A program made the position numbers and the translations under genes. A stretch of 64,000 nucleotides of DNA from Trileptium ribeirensis (Eukaryota > Nematoda > Enoplea > Enoplida > Thoracostomopsidae): assembly GCA_030248225.1 (NCBI GenBank), contig JASANE010024944.1, forward strand, positions 1-64,000. Reading direction: 5' to 3'. Below, in pieces: positions 10,937 to 21,997 of the stretch. The notes under the pieces are model-generated. The model searched no databases and was not told the DNA's origin. It saw nothing but the letters and a program-made list of their open reading frames with translations. Position 1 is the stretch's first letter, and every line of letters starts with the position of its first letter.

Positions 10937-12740
10937 ACACGTGGATAGCCTTATATTGTCCCAGATTCAAAGTCAATCTGGCCCTGGGTCTAATAGCTTA
11001 TGTAATAACCGGTGACGCAGCTGCATGGCGCAACTTCCTAACACCATGCCCATACGACCCCGGCTATCGTAACCTCAAGGGTGGACCGTGAATGCTGAAT
11101 TTTGAACCTATTCTTGGTCAGACCCAAGAAGCTACGGAGCTTAGCAGGCCGCAGGCGCGCTTCACGGGGTGTGTTCGGACCCCGCCCGAAGGGTTGCGCA
11201 CGTGTCTAGTATCGGGTATGATTTCTGAGGTCCCCCAGGGAGGCTAGCACCGACACCTGCTCGCAGGTCATGGAGCCTAGCCGCTATTCCCTATCTTAGA
11301 CTCATCGGAAGTTGTTAAATTCTATTTTGGCGTAGTGAGTTTTGAAATAAAACATGAAAATGTCCCTAGAAATTTGAAGCTCAAGCTGATCTGCTCCGGT
11401 AAAATCTCGGTATGCTCCGTATTAGAGCATTGACCTATGTGGCCCCCACAGGGTTCCGACGAGCCCTGAGTGTTTAGTGTCGGATTATCAATGGCGTGGC
11501 CTGCACTTATCAGTAGATTCTAGGCAAGCGTAACGGTCCTTTGACCCGTGAAAGTTTTAACTCATTTAAATCAAATGTGTTCCTAACAAGTTTTGAACAT
11601 TGGTCCTACATTAGTAAACTTTTGCTCATGTTATCCGGTCATTTCCTTAGAGCGTAAATAGCCGTAACAGAAGGCTCTGCTCGCCAGTGCTTGTGACATT
11701 CTCGCCCACAAGCCATGACGGACAGCGCCTGCTCGTCCGAGCGGACAAACCAAACAAGAAAGCTTCCTATCGTCTCGGTATTGAATAACGCTGGACTCGG
11801 AGTTTCAAATGGTAACATTTATTTACAAAATTAATGTTTAGCGTTGGGACGAGTGTTGCCGTAAGTCTGCCGAAATTGCCGAAGTAAATCGCCTTAAGGG
11901 AGTTTAGCAGGAGCTCGCGGAGGTCATGTCGATTTAGTCAATCACGGGCAATGAGCGATGAGAAAACAAATCAAGGTTGGAGCATGCAGACATTCGCCGC
12001 GTTGCGAACTAGGGTCGGTTATCCCTGCTTCGACTCAATGTTAGCGAGCTAATCAGCTATGCAGTGCACTAAGCAGGGGCCCTAGAGTGCTTCAGAAAAA
12101 TGCTCCTAAATACGGATCGCTCTGGGCGACGGATACTTAAGCGGGGCTGAGGGAAAACAATGTTCGAAATTGGCTACGCGAGCTCTACAACAGGATCAGA
12201 ACGCTGCTCAACCAATATTGCCTGCAACATCTAATAGGGAGCATCTAATCACCTATCCTGAGACAGTTCGGCACAGGCGTCTATAAACTTTTCCTCCATC
12301 CTTTGGTGTACGATGACATACGACTGACCGAACGACGAAGATGGGGGGGGGGCAAGAAAAACGGAAAAACGGAAAGATTCCTTTTTGTTCAAGCCGACCG
12401 GGTACAATCAGGGTTGGAGCGCGACGTGAGGCATCTTTTTAAACAGTTTGCGGGACAATAGTCCAGCTAGTTGAAGTTCCTTTGACCTAAAAGGTCGGTT
12501 GGGTTCTCTTTGATTGTGAGATTGTGTTTTAGGCGAGGCGGCGAGTCCTTTTTGACGGACCACGCCTATCTAAAGACTGAATGACCCTAATTTCCTACCT
12601 AGAGGGGTCTTTTGCGCTATATGGGTCCTAGGCGGTCGGCTCGGGACGTACTTGCGTCCTTTGGTTTGTTCTTTGGTTGCTGGTCCTTTGACTCTCCCTA
12701 ACGACTGTCTTTTTTCCTCGTTTCACTGCGTTATTGCAGT
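10937..12740. other. GC-richer block dense in hairpins and TCCTTTGAC words
   Basis: No gene found. Hairpins include ACCTGC-tc-GCAGGT (11255-11268) nested in GGCTAG (11242-11247) against CTAGCC (11277-11282); CAGATT/AATCTG near 10966-10982; GCATGG/CCATGC near 11022-11049; GGGGT/ACCCC near 11166-11183. The word TCCTTTGAC or a close variant occurs repeatedly (about 11538, 12479, 12546, 12692) and is often flanked by complementary bases, as in ACGG-tcctttga-CCCGT near 11533. A G8 run sits near 12344-12351. Confidence 0.4.
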
Positions 12741-12742
12741 GT

Positions 12743-12768
12743 CTCAACTGCAGTGTACTGCAGTTGAG
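12743..12768. repeat. Perfect 11-bp hairpin
   Basis: CTCAACTGCAG (12743-12753), a 4-base loop TGTA, then CTGCAGTTGAG (12758-12768). It could be a terminator-like or extruding hairpin. It lies about 35 bp upstream of a tRNA-like sequence, but I see no functional link. Confidence 0.8.
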
Positions 12769-12802
12769 TTATTATCGACTCAATAACAAAAGTCGATGTG
12801 TT

Positions 12803-12878
12803 CTTGTGGCTGAGTGGTTAAGACGTGTGAAAACTGCAGCGGACTTAAATTCTCCGTGCAGGTTCAACTCACGATACG
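12803..12878 (+). tRNA. tRNA-like sequence (Leu-like, probably pseudogene)
   Basis: TGGCTGAGTGGTTAAGACG (about 12807-12825) is a good A box for a type II tRNA (Leu/Ser). GGTTCAACTCA (about 12861-12871) is a poor B box, since the consensus is GGTTCRANYCC. Between them, CGGA-cttaaattc-TCCG could be an anticodon arm with TAA (Leu). The acceptor ends TTGTG and CACGA can pair. The T stem does not pair well and the arm spacing is irregular. A decayed tRNA gene or a tRNA-derived SINE head is more likely than a working gene. Confidence 0.35.
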
Positions 12879-13829
12879 GGAAAATATAACGGGCTGATAC
12901 TGAAAGTATAGAGAAAGCAAAAACTGGGCATACATAGTACATAGCCTAACGGGCGAACCGAGTAAAAATCAAAGAAAAGCTAAACTCAGCGATCAACTCG
13001 CTCTGAAAAGAAAAAAGGGTTTTGCGCTCGCCCGATTTGGGGCCGAAATGGCCAGAGCGAGGAGGTAAGTTTTCTTTGGTTTTGGAAAGTATTAAAATTT
13101 TGTTTAAAGGCGGGGGCACAATGTTTTCCTCCCGCGAAGGCAACTTTTAGTAAAGGTTCCGGGGTACAGTTTTATTTCTGTTTCCTTTTTTGGAAATGGG
13201 CTCTATTGAAAACCATTGCGAACTGTAATAGTGGACGCAGGTAAACTTAATTGCTTTGATTGCATTTTTATTGGCGTCCAAAACTGGTGTATTACCGCCA
13301 AACGATGCCCCATCGGCACCGTCTGTTCGAGTCGACTAAATTTTGTTCAGCTGGGGGCGAGTTCCTCCAGCTCTTTTTTGATTACTCGGGGGCAAGGGGG
13401 ACACCTAGAGGTATTCCGGTCAGTCGTCCTAACAACAAGATGTCTACTGAGTAAATTGTCTATGTGCTCCGAGATCAGATTCAAACATTCAAGTGAAACT
13501 ATTCCGAGACAAAATACGATAAAAGCAGCAAAGACCTTAGACTCAAGCTAGAGTGCCTAGAAATTTGATCCGTCTTTTATGATCCCAAATTTTCTTATCT
13601 CAAAAACAGAATGAAATTTTGAGGGTTTCCTAAAACCCGACGGAGGCTAATCCTCCGTCCCTAATCTGAGGTTCTGTCCAAGCTCAAACACGGCATGAGC
13701 ATCGGACGTTCAACTAAGCTGTAAATTTGAAAAGCCATGAAAGCAAACCATTGAACAAGACCTTATTTTGTGTGATGCGTGTTCACGAAATTTTACCGTG
13801 GTCATCTCAGGAAAATTCGTTGATTCTAA

Positions 13830-14570
13830 CTCATAAGAAGTGATTCATGTAAAAACTTGGACGAGAAGCGTCCATTTTATTGTATCCTACCTAAGACCAC
13901 GGGGAATCAGACTGACTTCGACTTGGTTAGTAATTTTCCCTATGCTCGGTACCTGTGTACCCTAAGTCGCCTCGCACCTCCACTTCGGAATTCGATCCTA
14001 GATATGTATTCTAAGTGGGGCCTGTGTGTAGCATCTCGGCGGGACTCACGGGTTGAATTCCCAAAAGGTAATGAGTCTGTTTATACAAAGGGGACATGCT
14101 ACATTCACTGGGTACCTATTCGAACGGCCTGTTACAGTTCACACAGCAGGGAAACTAGACCCCTGCACACGCCGATCCTTTCTCATACTTACGTTCGTTG
14201 ATCCTTGGGGCAGCACCAGCTGAACCCCCTTCGCGAGGTGTATACCTACGCGGAAATCTTTAACGATCGATCCCGTACGAAGCGAAAAGCGAAGAAACTA
14301 GGAAAAAACCACCGAGCAAGTGAAAACAATGAACAGTTAACACGTAAAATTCTGCGTCGGAGCCGGTCAGTAGAGTCGACCGAACTCCGCGCTGCCGAAG
14401 TCAAACTGATTCCAAGATTCGACGCGTTGGTCGTAACCTCGAAATTTTCGCCTGTATGTTACGATGGCGATTTTGTCGCCGTCCAATCGTCGTCGGTCGG
14501 GCAACGCCCATTTTTCTTGAGTTTTAGTTCAGTGTCCAATTGGGGACACTTCCGGAAAATTGAATCTTGA
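13830..14570 (+). pseudogene. Long frame with one in-frame stop, unassigned
   Basis: One plus-strand frame stays open from 13830 to 14570 (about 247 codons) except for a single TGA at 14199-14201. The part after the stop is Lys/Arg-rich (around TRKILRRSRSVESTELRAAE) and then becomes hydrophobic. There is no convincing ATG at the start and no motif I recognise. Local GC content is raised, which makes long chance frames more likely. It may be a degraded coding sequence, or nothing. Confidence 0.2.
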
Positions 14571-14580
14571 CGGCTACCGT

Positions 14581-15290
14581 AAACCGTCGATGTCCTTAGG
14601 GAGAGTCGGCTTCAATTAAGTTTGCCGACTTTAAGTTTTAATCTTCCGAGTACTCGGAAGTTGACCATCTGTGATTTTAACTCCAATTTTCTCATGAAAG
14701 TTGAGCTTGTAAGCTTGGGTAACCTGTAATTAGCGCCGGATGTCCTTTGAAATCCAATCCAACGCCCACAACGTTAAGATGACATCCGGTCCCAAGATAG
14801 TTGAATTGTCACCCAATCTCCTGTAATGTCCTTAAAAGTTGCAATCTGTCCCTTATCTTGTACTGTTCAAATTTCCTGTCCTAATTGGGTCGGCAAGCAA
14901 CGACTTCCCTTTTATGGTCGAGACATGCCGCTCGTCGAGTTAACTCCATTTCGTCACGGAAAGTGACCCGAGTCGCGAGGACACAGCAAAAACGTCGAAA
15001 AACTCAAGCTTAAGTTAAAATCTTCAGCGAATCCTACGTTTCGACGGCTTGCCGGGGGGGAAACCGATGACGGGAAAACATCCGTCTTGAAGCCAGAGAC
15101 GGGGTGAATCTTTGCGTACTCCTAAGTTGTCAGGCGCCCTGCTCCAGGGCCCCTAAAGTCCGCGGGAGGGCCCTAAAGTCGCCCCCCGTTCGTCATGTCC
15201 GTCCATACTCTGTCCGTCCGTAAAACTCTGAAATTTTACGAATTTTAGTACGTAGTGTCCTCGTCCGTCCGTTTTTTCTATGTCCTTATA
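14581..15290. other. Dense nested inverted repeats with TGTCC words
   Basis: Perfect stems: AGTCGGC (14604-14610)/GCCGACT (14624-14630); the 18-bp palindrome CTTCCGAGTACTCGGAAG (14643-14660); CCGGATGTC (14736-14744)/GACATCCGG (14781-14789); CAAGATA (14793-14799)/TATCTTG (14854-14860); GTCAC-ggaaa-GTGAC (14953-14967); CGTCGAAA (14993-15000)/TTTCGACG (15039-15046); GCCCT-gctcc-AGGGC (15136-15150). The word TGTCC recurs about every 100 bp or less. No gene is seen. Confidence 0.6.
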
Positions 15291-15296
15291 TATCGT

Positions 15297-15299
<3 letters not shown>

Positions 15300-15332
<33 letters not shown>
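15300..15332. repeat. (TA)n microsatellite
   Basis: A run of alternating T and A, about 33 bp, with one C interruption near its start. The short frames read through it are artefacts of the repeat. Confidence 0.9.
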
Positions 15333-15334
<2 letters not shown>

Positions 15335-15402
15335 GAATACTCATAAAAGACACACGAACACATATACAAACATACACAACACACGCTAGACATTTCGGCG
15401 TC

Positions 15403-15426
15403 CTGAGCGACAGAAAGGTCGCTCAG
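15403..15426. repeat. Perfect 9-bp hairpin
   Basis: CTGAGCGAC (15403-15411), loop AGAAAG, GTCGCTCAG (15418-15426). Part of the inverted-repeat-rich stretch 14.6-16.6 kb. Confidence 0.85.
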
Positions 15427-15716
15427 AATAAACACACACACACAACATTTCAGAAACAACAACGACAACGACGACAAAGAAGAAAACCGACCAGAAACGT
15501 CGGTTAGAGAGAGAACGAGGACAAAATCGAAAGGACAGCGAGGACACGAGGAGGGCGCGGGAAGGGAAGCGAGACAAGGGAAATCCAAGGGGATTTTCGA
15601 GGGGCTGGGGCCGGATTCGGTCCCAGGACGGAAAACGGGGTCGATTGATACCAAACACGAGGGGGTAGACGTAAAAGCGGGTTGGAACCCACTTGTGGGT
15701 TCGGATGTGTATTAGT

Positions 15717-15838
15717 ATGGGGGCGTTTAGCGGGCTCTCCTGCGTTAACGGATGGGCGGAGCGACGCCCGCCAGGTATCGTTGGACTCAGCGTCCAACGA
15801 CGATTTGAACGAGGGGTGATACCGCCCTTGGGGCGGTA
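15717..15838. repeat. Structured module M, copy 1
   Basis: The left part (about 15717-15778) and right part (about 15801-15820) match copy 2 at 15889-15999, including GGCGGAGCGA, CCCGCC and GAGGGGTRAT. The middle is a perfect hairpin, CGTTGGAC-tcagc-GTCCAACG (15779-15799), whose sequence is absent from copy 2, where a different hairpin takes its place. It is followed by a second perfect hairpin, TACCGCCC-ttg-GGGCGGTA (15820-15838). Conserved flanks around a replaced hairpin point to selection for, or a mechanism that makes, secondary structure. Confidence 0.65.
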
Positions 15839-15888
15839 GGAGTAAAAACGGTACTAAAATTAGTGCAGTTAGAGAGAGTCGCGGCCAC

Positions 15889-15999
15889 GATGGGGGCACG
15901 TTTATTGGTCTTACGGGTTAACGGGGCGGCGGAGCGAGACCCGCCGGGTATTTTTGGAGATGTCTCATCGAGACAAATGCAATGAGGGGTAATTTGCCT
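15889..15999. repeat. Structured module M, copy 2
   Basis: Second copy of the 15717-15838 module. Flanks are conserved (GTTAACGGGGCGGCGGAGCG at 15918-15937; AATGAGGGGTAAT near 15980-15992). The middle carries GTCTC-atc-GAGAC (15962-15974) instead of the CGTTGGAC hairpin of copy 1. Confidence 0.65.
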
Positions 16000-16075
16000 A
16001 TTTTCGAAGTAGAGCGGAAAATCGCTAATTGTCGGTGCCCATCGGCGGTTGTCAACAGCTTTCTAAGCGACTTCG

Positions 16076-16568
16076 CGTGACTGTCGCGGGTCAGCGGGGA
16101 CTCGGACGGAGGTTCAAAGCGTATGGTTGGATTCGACTAGTCACGGTGAACAAAACCAGGGGTCGCATGCGCTGGTTCGGGCGCGGGGTACGGCGACGGG
16201 AGAGCCGCAAAGAAGAGGGTTTCGCACTTAGTTGTATACTGCAATGGGCTGCATTTACAAAGCGGTTTCGTCTAAAAGTTGTCCACGGGACACACACACA
16301 CACATAAATAGCTACATGTACATATTTTATATACATAATATGTCCTAACTACCTGGAGAGTAACAATCCGGGTTCCACGTTGACAATCCTACCTAGCGTA
16401 AGTAGCGATTGTCCCTACGCGGTACAAGTGGAGTTTCCGGCGTTGTCCGGGGACTATTTGGATGTCCGTCCGAAATTCCCAAAGTGTTATACTGGTCCTA
16501 GTTGGTTGTCCTCCGTATCAGGCTACCGCGAACGGCGACGGGCCTCCGAATGAGCCCGGCATCCGTCG
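16076..16568. other. Further nested inverted repeats
   Basis: CGTGACT (16076-16082)/AGTCACG (16139-16145); GACAATCCTAC (16382-16392) against GTAG-c-GATTGTC (16402-16413), an 11-bp stem with one bulge; CGACGG (16536-16541)/CCGTCG (16563-16568). A short (CA)n tract lies near 16291-16302. No gene is recognised. Confidence 0.55.
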
Positions 16569-16944
16569 TCCTTTATACTGCAAGTACTGTCCAAGTGTGA
16601 TTTCTTCGCTTATCTTGACGGGTTATTTTCTGTAACCCTTACCTAGTATGTTGCCAAAACCCCGTAAATTTAATATTTTTGACTTCGGTCTTAATGAATG
16701 TGCTTTCACGAGCGTGCAACCAGGGGCCTCCTATTCCCGGACGGTCGTAACCGTCAACCCTATAACGCAAATGCCTACCGGTTGAGTTATCGACTGCCTT
16801 CCAACTGTCGTCGGCGTAGTACTCTATTTTCGGTCCTACAGGTCGGTTGGGGCTCATTTCCTCACAAATTGGGGGCTGATTGGAACACTCGTCCCTACCG
16901 GATTACAATGATACAAAAAATGATCCATTGGACCAAACGACACA

Positions 16945-17205
16945 GTTATACAAAATATTGGTATTAAACTACACATTTTTATACAAAATATTAAGCGGCG
17001 CATTTTATACAAACTATCAAACTGCGCATTTTCATACAAAATATTAAGCTGCACATTTTATACAAAATATTAAACTGTGCATTTTCATACAAAATATTAA
17101 GCTGCACATTTTATACAAAATATTAAACTGCACATTTTTATACAAAACATTAAACTGCACATTTTTATACAAAACATTAAACTGCGCATCTTTATACAAA
17201 CTTTG
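16945..17205. repeat. 26-27-bp minisatellite, about nine units
   Basis: Tandem units of the type ATACAAAATATTAA + RCTGCACATTTT, with variation mainly at two or three positions (AAACTGCAC, AAGCTGCAC, AAACTGCGC). The open frames read across it on the minus strand are periodic and not genes. Confidence 0.9.
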
Positions 17206-19598
17206 ATTTGTTTTCCAATCTAATTCTGATAGATTCAAGACACCTAGAATAACTAACGACTACGATAATTTACAGGAAAATGGTATATAATCATATATCG
17301 TAGAAATCTGTTCCGAAGAACGATGGGGTGGTCTGTAAATGCATGCAATTCGTGTTTTAGTTTTAAGAAACACCTACACCGCAACTCCGTCGACAACGTG
17401 GGATATATAGATGTGATATTTATCACAGGCGTTTGTGAAAATCTTTTAAAATAAAAATCGCTGCGCGGTCTCCGGTTGAATTCCTGTCGATTATATCAGT
17501 TTATGGATGGTAACATGCCACTGGTAGCATAAATTTGTAGATGGTGTAGTTATATTTCCACCAATCTGCAGATTATGTCAATTCGTTTATACTGAATTGT
17601 ATAAGGTGGCATGCGAGTTGCACCCATTTTCAGACGTTGGCATGCTCTTCGCACCAATTTGCAGATGGCGAATTGGTATTTGCACCAACCAGTAGATGAT
17701 GGCGTGACACCATTTACAATTAGCGAGTAACCAACATGCCAACTTCATAAAACTGGTGCTTGCTGCATATGGTATGCCAGTTTCCAACAAGCGTGTAATC
17801 AATGCACGCAAATTAACGTGAATACTGCATTAATAAGCGTGAAGGCTATGAATGCACGTAACAACATTTGAGCACAACAACTGGGCAGTACGTAATAACT
17901 TAGCAATTGTACAATATGACTTATTTATATTATCCGTTTCCCAAGAATTTTGTTACGCGTTTGCTGGCGTCGGAATTCTTTAAAATACAATTGATTTCAA
18001 CAAAGATCTACAGTATAAGGAAAAACTAGGATTCTTTTAATTTGTCTCGTTTTAATAATTGTGCATAGAAAGCACATGGCTTCCGTATAAAAATTTGTGC
18101 CGGAATACAAAATCTATTTTTACATTCTGTCTTGATAAAATTCTTAATAGGAGATAGTCTGAATCGAATATTAATAAATATGAATTGTAGCTTTAATGTT
18201 ATGGTACAGGCGTACACAATACATTCTAATTTATTATTATATTATAATAAATAATATTATCTATTCGATTTATTCATTGTAAAACGGTAAAGCAATCTGT
18301 AAATAATGATAATTGAACGCAGTTTTAATAGCTATTTTTGCTGTCTTCCAAACATGTTTTGGTGTATGTACACCATCATCATATACACTGTTCAATTATT
18401 ACTGCCTTAAAATTCAATTATTATTTCGTCGTCCCGTAAACCCGATTGAATTTTCTGTCAAATTACCCATTCGGTGGACTGGACGGACAAGGCACATATT
18501 GTAAATTAAGACATATGTTGAGAATTGGCGTACCTAAGCACGAGAACCTGATCCCGCAATACCTTAGCAAGTGGGGCTCAAGTTGCTATATATTATTGAC
18601 GTCGTGTTTCAACAGCATTGTAGCTACAAATTCTTACTGCATATTGAAGACTTTTAAATATTGACCTCTTCGTATTACCAAGAGTCTATGGTGAATTGTT
18701 TACATTCATTTTTTCATACTCTTGTGGATTGCCGGGTACGATGATGTGGTTCTTTTTCGGCTTTTTTCTAAGGATTTGAGGGTACCCCTAAGGTTCTTTG
18801 GGGATATATCCACTACCCACTCAAGGTTCCGTGGTGAGTAGCAGATATCAGCTCACTAACAACCAGTCAGATTCGAGCAATAGGAGCAATCACCAGAGAC
18901 TTCTATTGCTGGTTATATGTCTAATGCTTAGACTATGCTAAAGCTTTAAACTGAGGCTAAGTATTAGAATAAGCTTAAGCCTGAGCATAGATAAAGCGTA
19001 TACATTTAACCAACCTAAGCAAAATGAAAGTGTTTTCATTTTGAAGAAAACGGCTCGGTAGTGTGGTGTGTTGGAATCGAAGTGGAGCGTGGGTGGCGGA
19101 AAATTTAGTTACACGCAGTCACTGTATCTGTTCATTGTGGTAAGACAATTTAAAACGTTCGTAGTTTCTTACAGGTGTGCGCTTATTACAAATTGTCAGG
19201 CTTGTCATTGGGATGCGTTGGGGATCAAAATTTTTTCGTGAGGATACCCATTGCATGTGGGGATTTTTTTTCAGAAATATTCGTTTAACGATGTTAGCTG
19301 TATACTAAAATTATTTTATGAAATTTTTAAATATATAGGTCTGCCATTGTCCACGGTGGACTTGCGGACTTTGCTCAATTACTAAAATTTTTTCTTCTTA
19401 AGTTAAGCTCAGATAAATTTCTTTAAATAAAGTTTATGTGACATTATTGCCATTTAATTAATTTATCTAATAACATCAGAAATTCTAATATCCCGATCGC
19501 ATACGGTGCCGCTTCCGATAGCTGGGCAGACAGCAGCCACGGGCCCTCCACCCATTGCTGATTCACAGAATAATGCGCCCGTCTGTTCGAAAATTTTT
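17206..19598. other. AT-rich, no gene recognised
   Basis: Contains CAGATGG/CACCAA-type reiterations around 17500-17720 (GTAGATGGTG, TGCAGATTAT, TGCAGATGGCG), hinting at a decayed tandem repeat of about 45 bp. TAAGCCT/AAGCTTA-like words cluster at 18.92-19.0 kb. No coding signal was seen. Confidence 0.35.
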
Positions 19599-19740
19599 GT
19601 TACATACAATATGTCGTATGTAACAGTGTTACATACGACATGTCGCATGTAACAGTGTTACATACGACATGTCGTATGTAACAGAGTTACGTACGACATG
19701 TCGTGTGTAACTGTGTTATACAATACATGTCCTATATAAC
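19599..19740. repeat. Array of five 26-bp palindromes at exact 29-bp period
   Basis: Units start at 19599, 19628, 19657, 19686 and 19715. Each is a 26-bp inverted repeat of the type GTTACATACGACA followed by its own complement. Unit 3 is perfect and the others have few mismatches. Units are separated by exactly 3 bases (AGT, AGT, AGA, TGT). The spacing is kept with no indel across five units. It could be a tandemly amplified operator-like site, an extrudable DNA structure, or a palindromic satellite. No protein known to bind this word comes to mind. Confidence 0.9.
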
Positions 19741-19804
19741 ACTGGAGTACCTGCAACTTCCGTACTATATAGTTTTCCGAAATATATTGTACTATTACAT
19801 TTCG

Positions 19805-20020
19805 AAATGTCCCTGAGGGACCCTTACGCAACGAAGCTGCTCATCCGCCCCCCGCCGCGTGCGAAACGTTTTAGAAATTCCATCAAAAATTGTCCAAAAC
19901 TGGGGCAATCTTGGGTGTTTAGACGGGGGTTGGGGAGGTCGTCAGCCCTTTTCAGTGCCTCTTCGAAGACCTCCTTCCATGTCGACACATTCGCTCCGGT
20001 TGTTCCACCCAAAATACTAT
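19805..20020. repeat. Dispersed repeat family F1, copy 1
   Basis: GC-rich edges (CCGCCCCCCGCCGCGTGCG) around an AAAATTG-rich core, then GGGGAGGTCGTCAGCCC and TTTTCAGTGCCTCT. The last block matches 30007-30050. Related copies are at about 23400, 24930, 29835, 48335 and 59700. Non-autonomous element of unknown class. Confidence 0.6.
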
Positions 20021-21980
20021 TACCTTTCTCAGTGTCGATGTGCAGCGATGATGGTACTGCTGCTTATTTTATGTTGTTCATTTGCCGACATTGTTAACAT
20101 TGTTGAGATACTAGTCTGCCTCTCAACATGTGTTTGACGTTAATTGACTTGCAACCACAAGTTGCGGATGTAACTGAAATCACAGAATGAGGGTTCATTG
20201 ATATAACGGTGGTGATAGATGGGAATCCAGACGATAGAAATTTTCGTGGGTGTGGTGGATTGAAATTCCATCCCCAGGACAAAAGTCAATTGTATATTAC
20301 TTTCAGTGAAATGCAGGTGCAGAGTCTTTACTATTAGGGTGAAGAAATCGAGTGAATTACATTCCTGGCTTCTTCGAGGTGGTTGTACAGCTGTAAATCT
20401 ACTGTTACGTTTGTGTCTAGCATGACTAGTCCTCTATACACACAAAATACTGGGTTGAAATATACTGCACCCACATTTATCAACTATCATCGGGTGTTCA
20501 GCGAAAGGGAAACGCAACTTTTATAAGATCAACAATTTTATGGAGAAGATAGTAACGTATTATTGTATTTTCTGACAAAAAATATATTCACCTAGTAATG
20601 ACTTTTACTACTTTTGGCTATTCCAAGCTAAAGTTACGACGCCGACGACATAAGAATGAATTTCCGCCATTCGTTTACGGATCTGTATTTTGTGGTGGTA
20701 AATTGGTTCCTTATTACGTAGTTATTATCATCAGGTTTGTATGTTCAGCTTTTTGCCTTTTTTGAGATAAATATAGTCCTATTTTTTACGTACGACAGTT
20801 GGGAATTCTCTGATTGAGGGATTCCAAATGCAAAGAACAACACTGATATTTCATAGCTAAAACTAAATGGTACGAGCACACTTTCACTTCCGCTACCGAG
20901 ACCATCTGTTTCTGCATATACCTTTACAGCGACCAACCGACGGTGGGGATGACGTAAGACTTAAACCTTTGGTGATACGCTATTTACCTGTACCTGTGAC
21001 CTTACAGATGACTACGGGCTAAATGGCTACGATATAATTTTGAAATTTACGAAGAAAGAATTGCGACGAAGCGACAAAACAACCAAATTCAATCGAAACG
21101 TTAGTTACCGAACTTTTTATTTTCCCGATTCGAACAGCGGTTTCGTTTTGGTATGCATTCTTAAAGTACGCGGCTTAAAAACAAATCCTTCGAAATTATC
21201 ATATCTATCCACGTATAAACTGATTTATATTCGGATTGAATGACAGCATATACCCGTTCCTGTTTGGGGCTTTAGCGGCTTTAGTTGTTCAGTTTGCAGT
21301 TCGTAACAGGGCATAAAATTGAATCTGCCTAGTTTATCAAGATGGTTCGCGCATGCGATAATAAACAGAAAGATACACGCCATCGATATATACCCGAGTA
21401 TTTCTTGTCCGTGCCATCGAACACAATTAGATTGCATTTTTATTAATCCGGTGTTTTTATGGAAACGAGTGTGCTGTCGTTTGTTATTTCTATTATTATT
21501 ACTATTTTGTTTGTATTGTCATTATTGTAAAACCGGTAACGGAATGGAACCCATCCGAACCAAAATGGTTATGATGTTGGTTGGTTTGACTAATTTTTAT
21601 ATTAGATATACATCTAATTTCAATATATAATATTATATTACGAACAATACATTGACATTCATCTCCAAAAGTAAAACTGTTTTAGTGCTGATTCGGCATA
21701 TATACGAACTAGGTCAAGTAGGATGAAGCTGCCCAGATACGTAGCTCCTGTACATATTTCAAACTAATAAATTGGTTTCTATCAATAAATTAGTGGCCAA
21801 TGTAACCTTTATGGGCGGAAGTGAAATGCATGTCATGCCGTTCTCGATATACTAAGCGTAAGCCTTAGTCTTAGCCTAAGCTAAGGTCCCTATATAATCC
21901 ATGTACAAAGCCTAAGCCTAATCCGGGGGGCTACCGCCCCCGTACCCCCCGCTCTATGCTGTTCTTTTTTCTAACGTTAT
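20021..21980. other. No gene recognised
   Basis: Only short unsupported frames occur. A run of TAAGCCTTAG-like words followed by a G/C-rich stretch lies at about 21850-21955, and similar words occur at 18.9 kb. Confidence 0.35.
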
Positions 21981-21997
21981 AACGTACGACCCCTAAA

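Noticed and set aside
15153..15899. Several long frames around the TA microsatellite
   Set aside because: They read through dinucleotide repeats and overlap in many frames on both strands; composition explains them.
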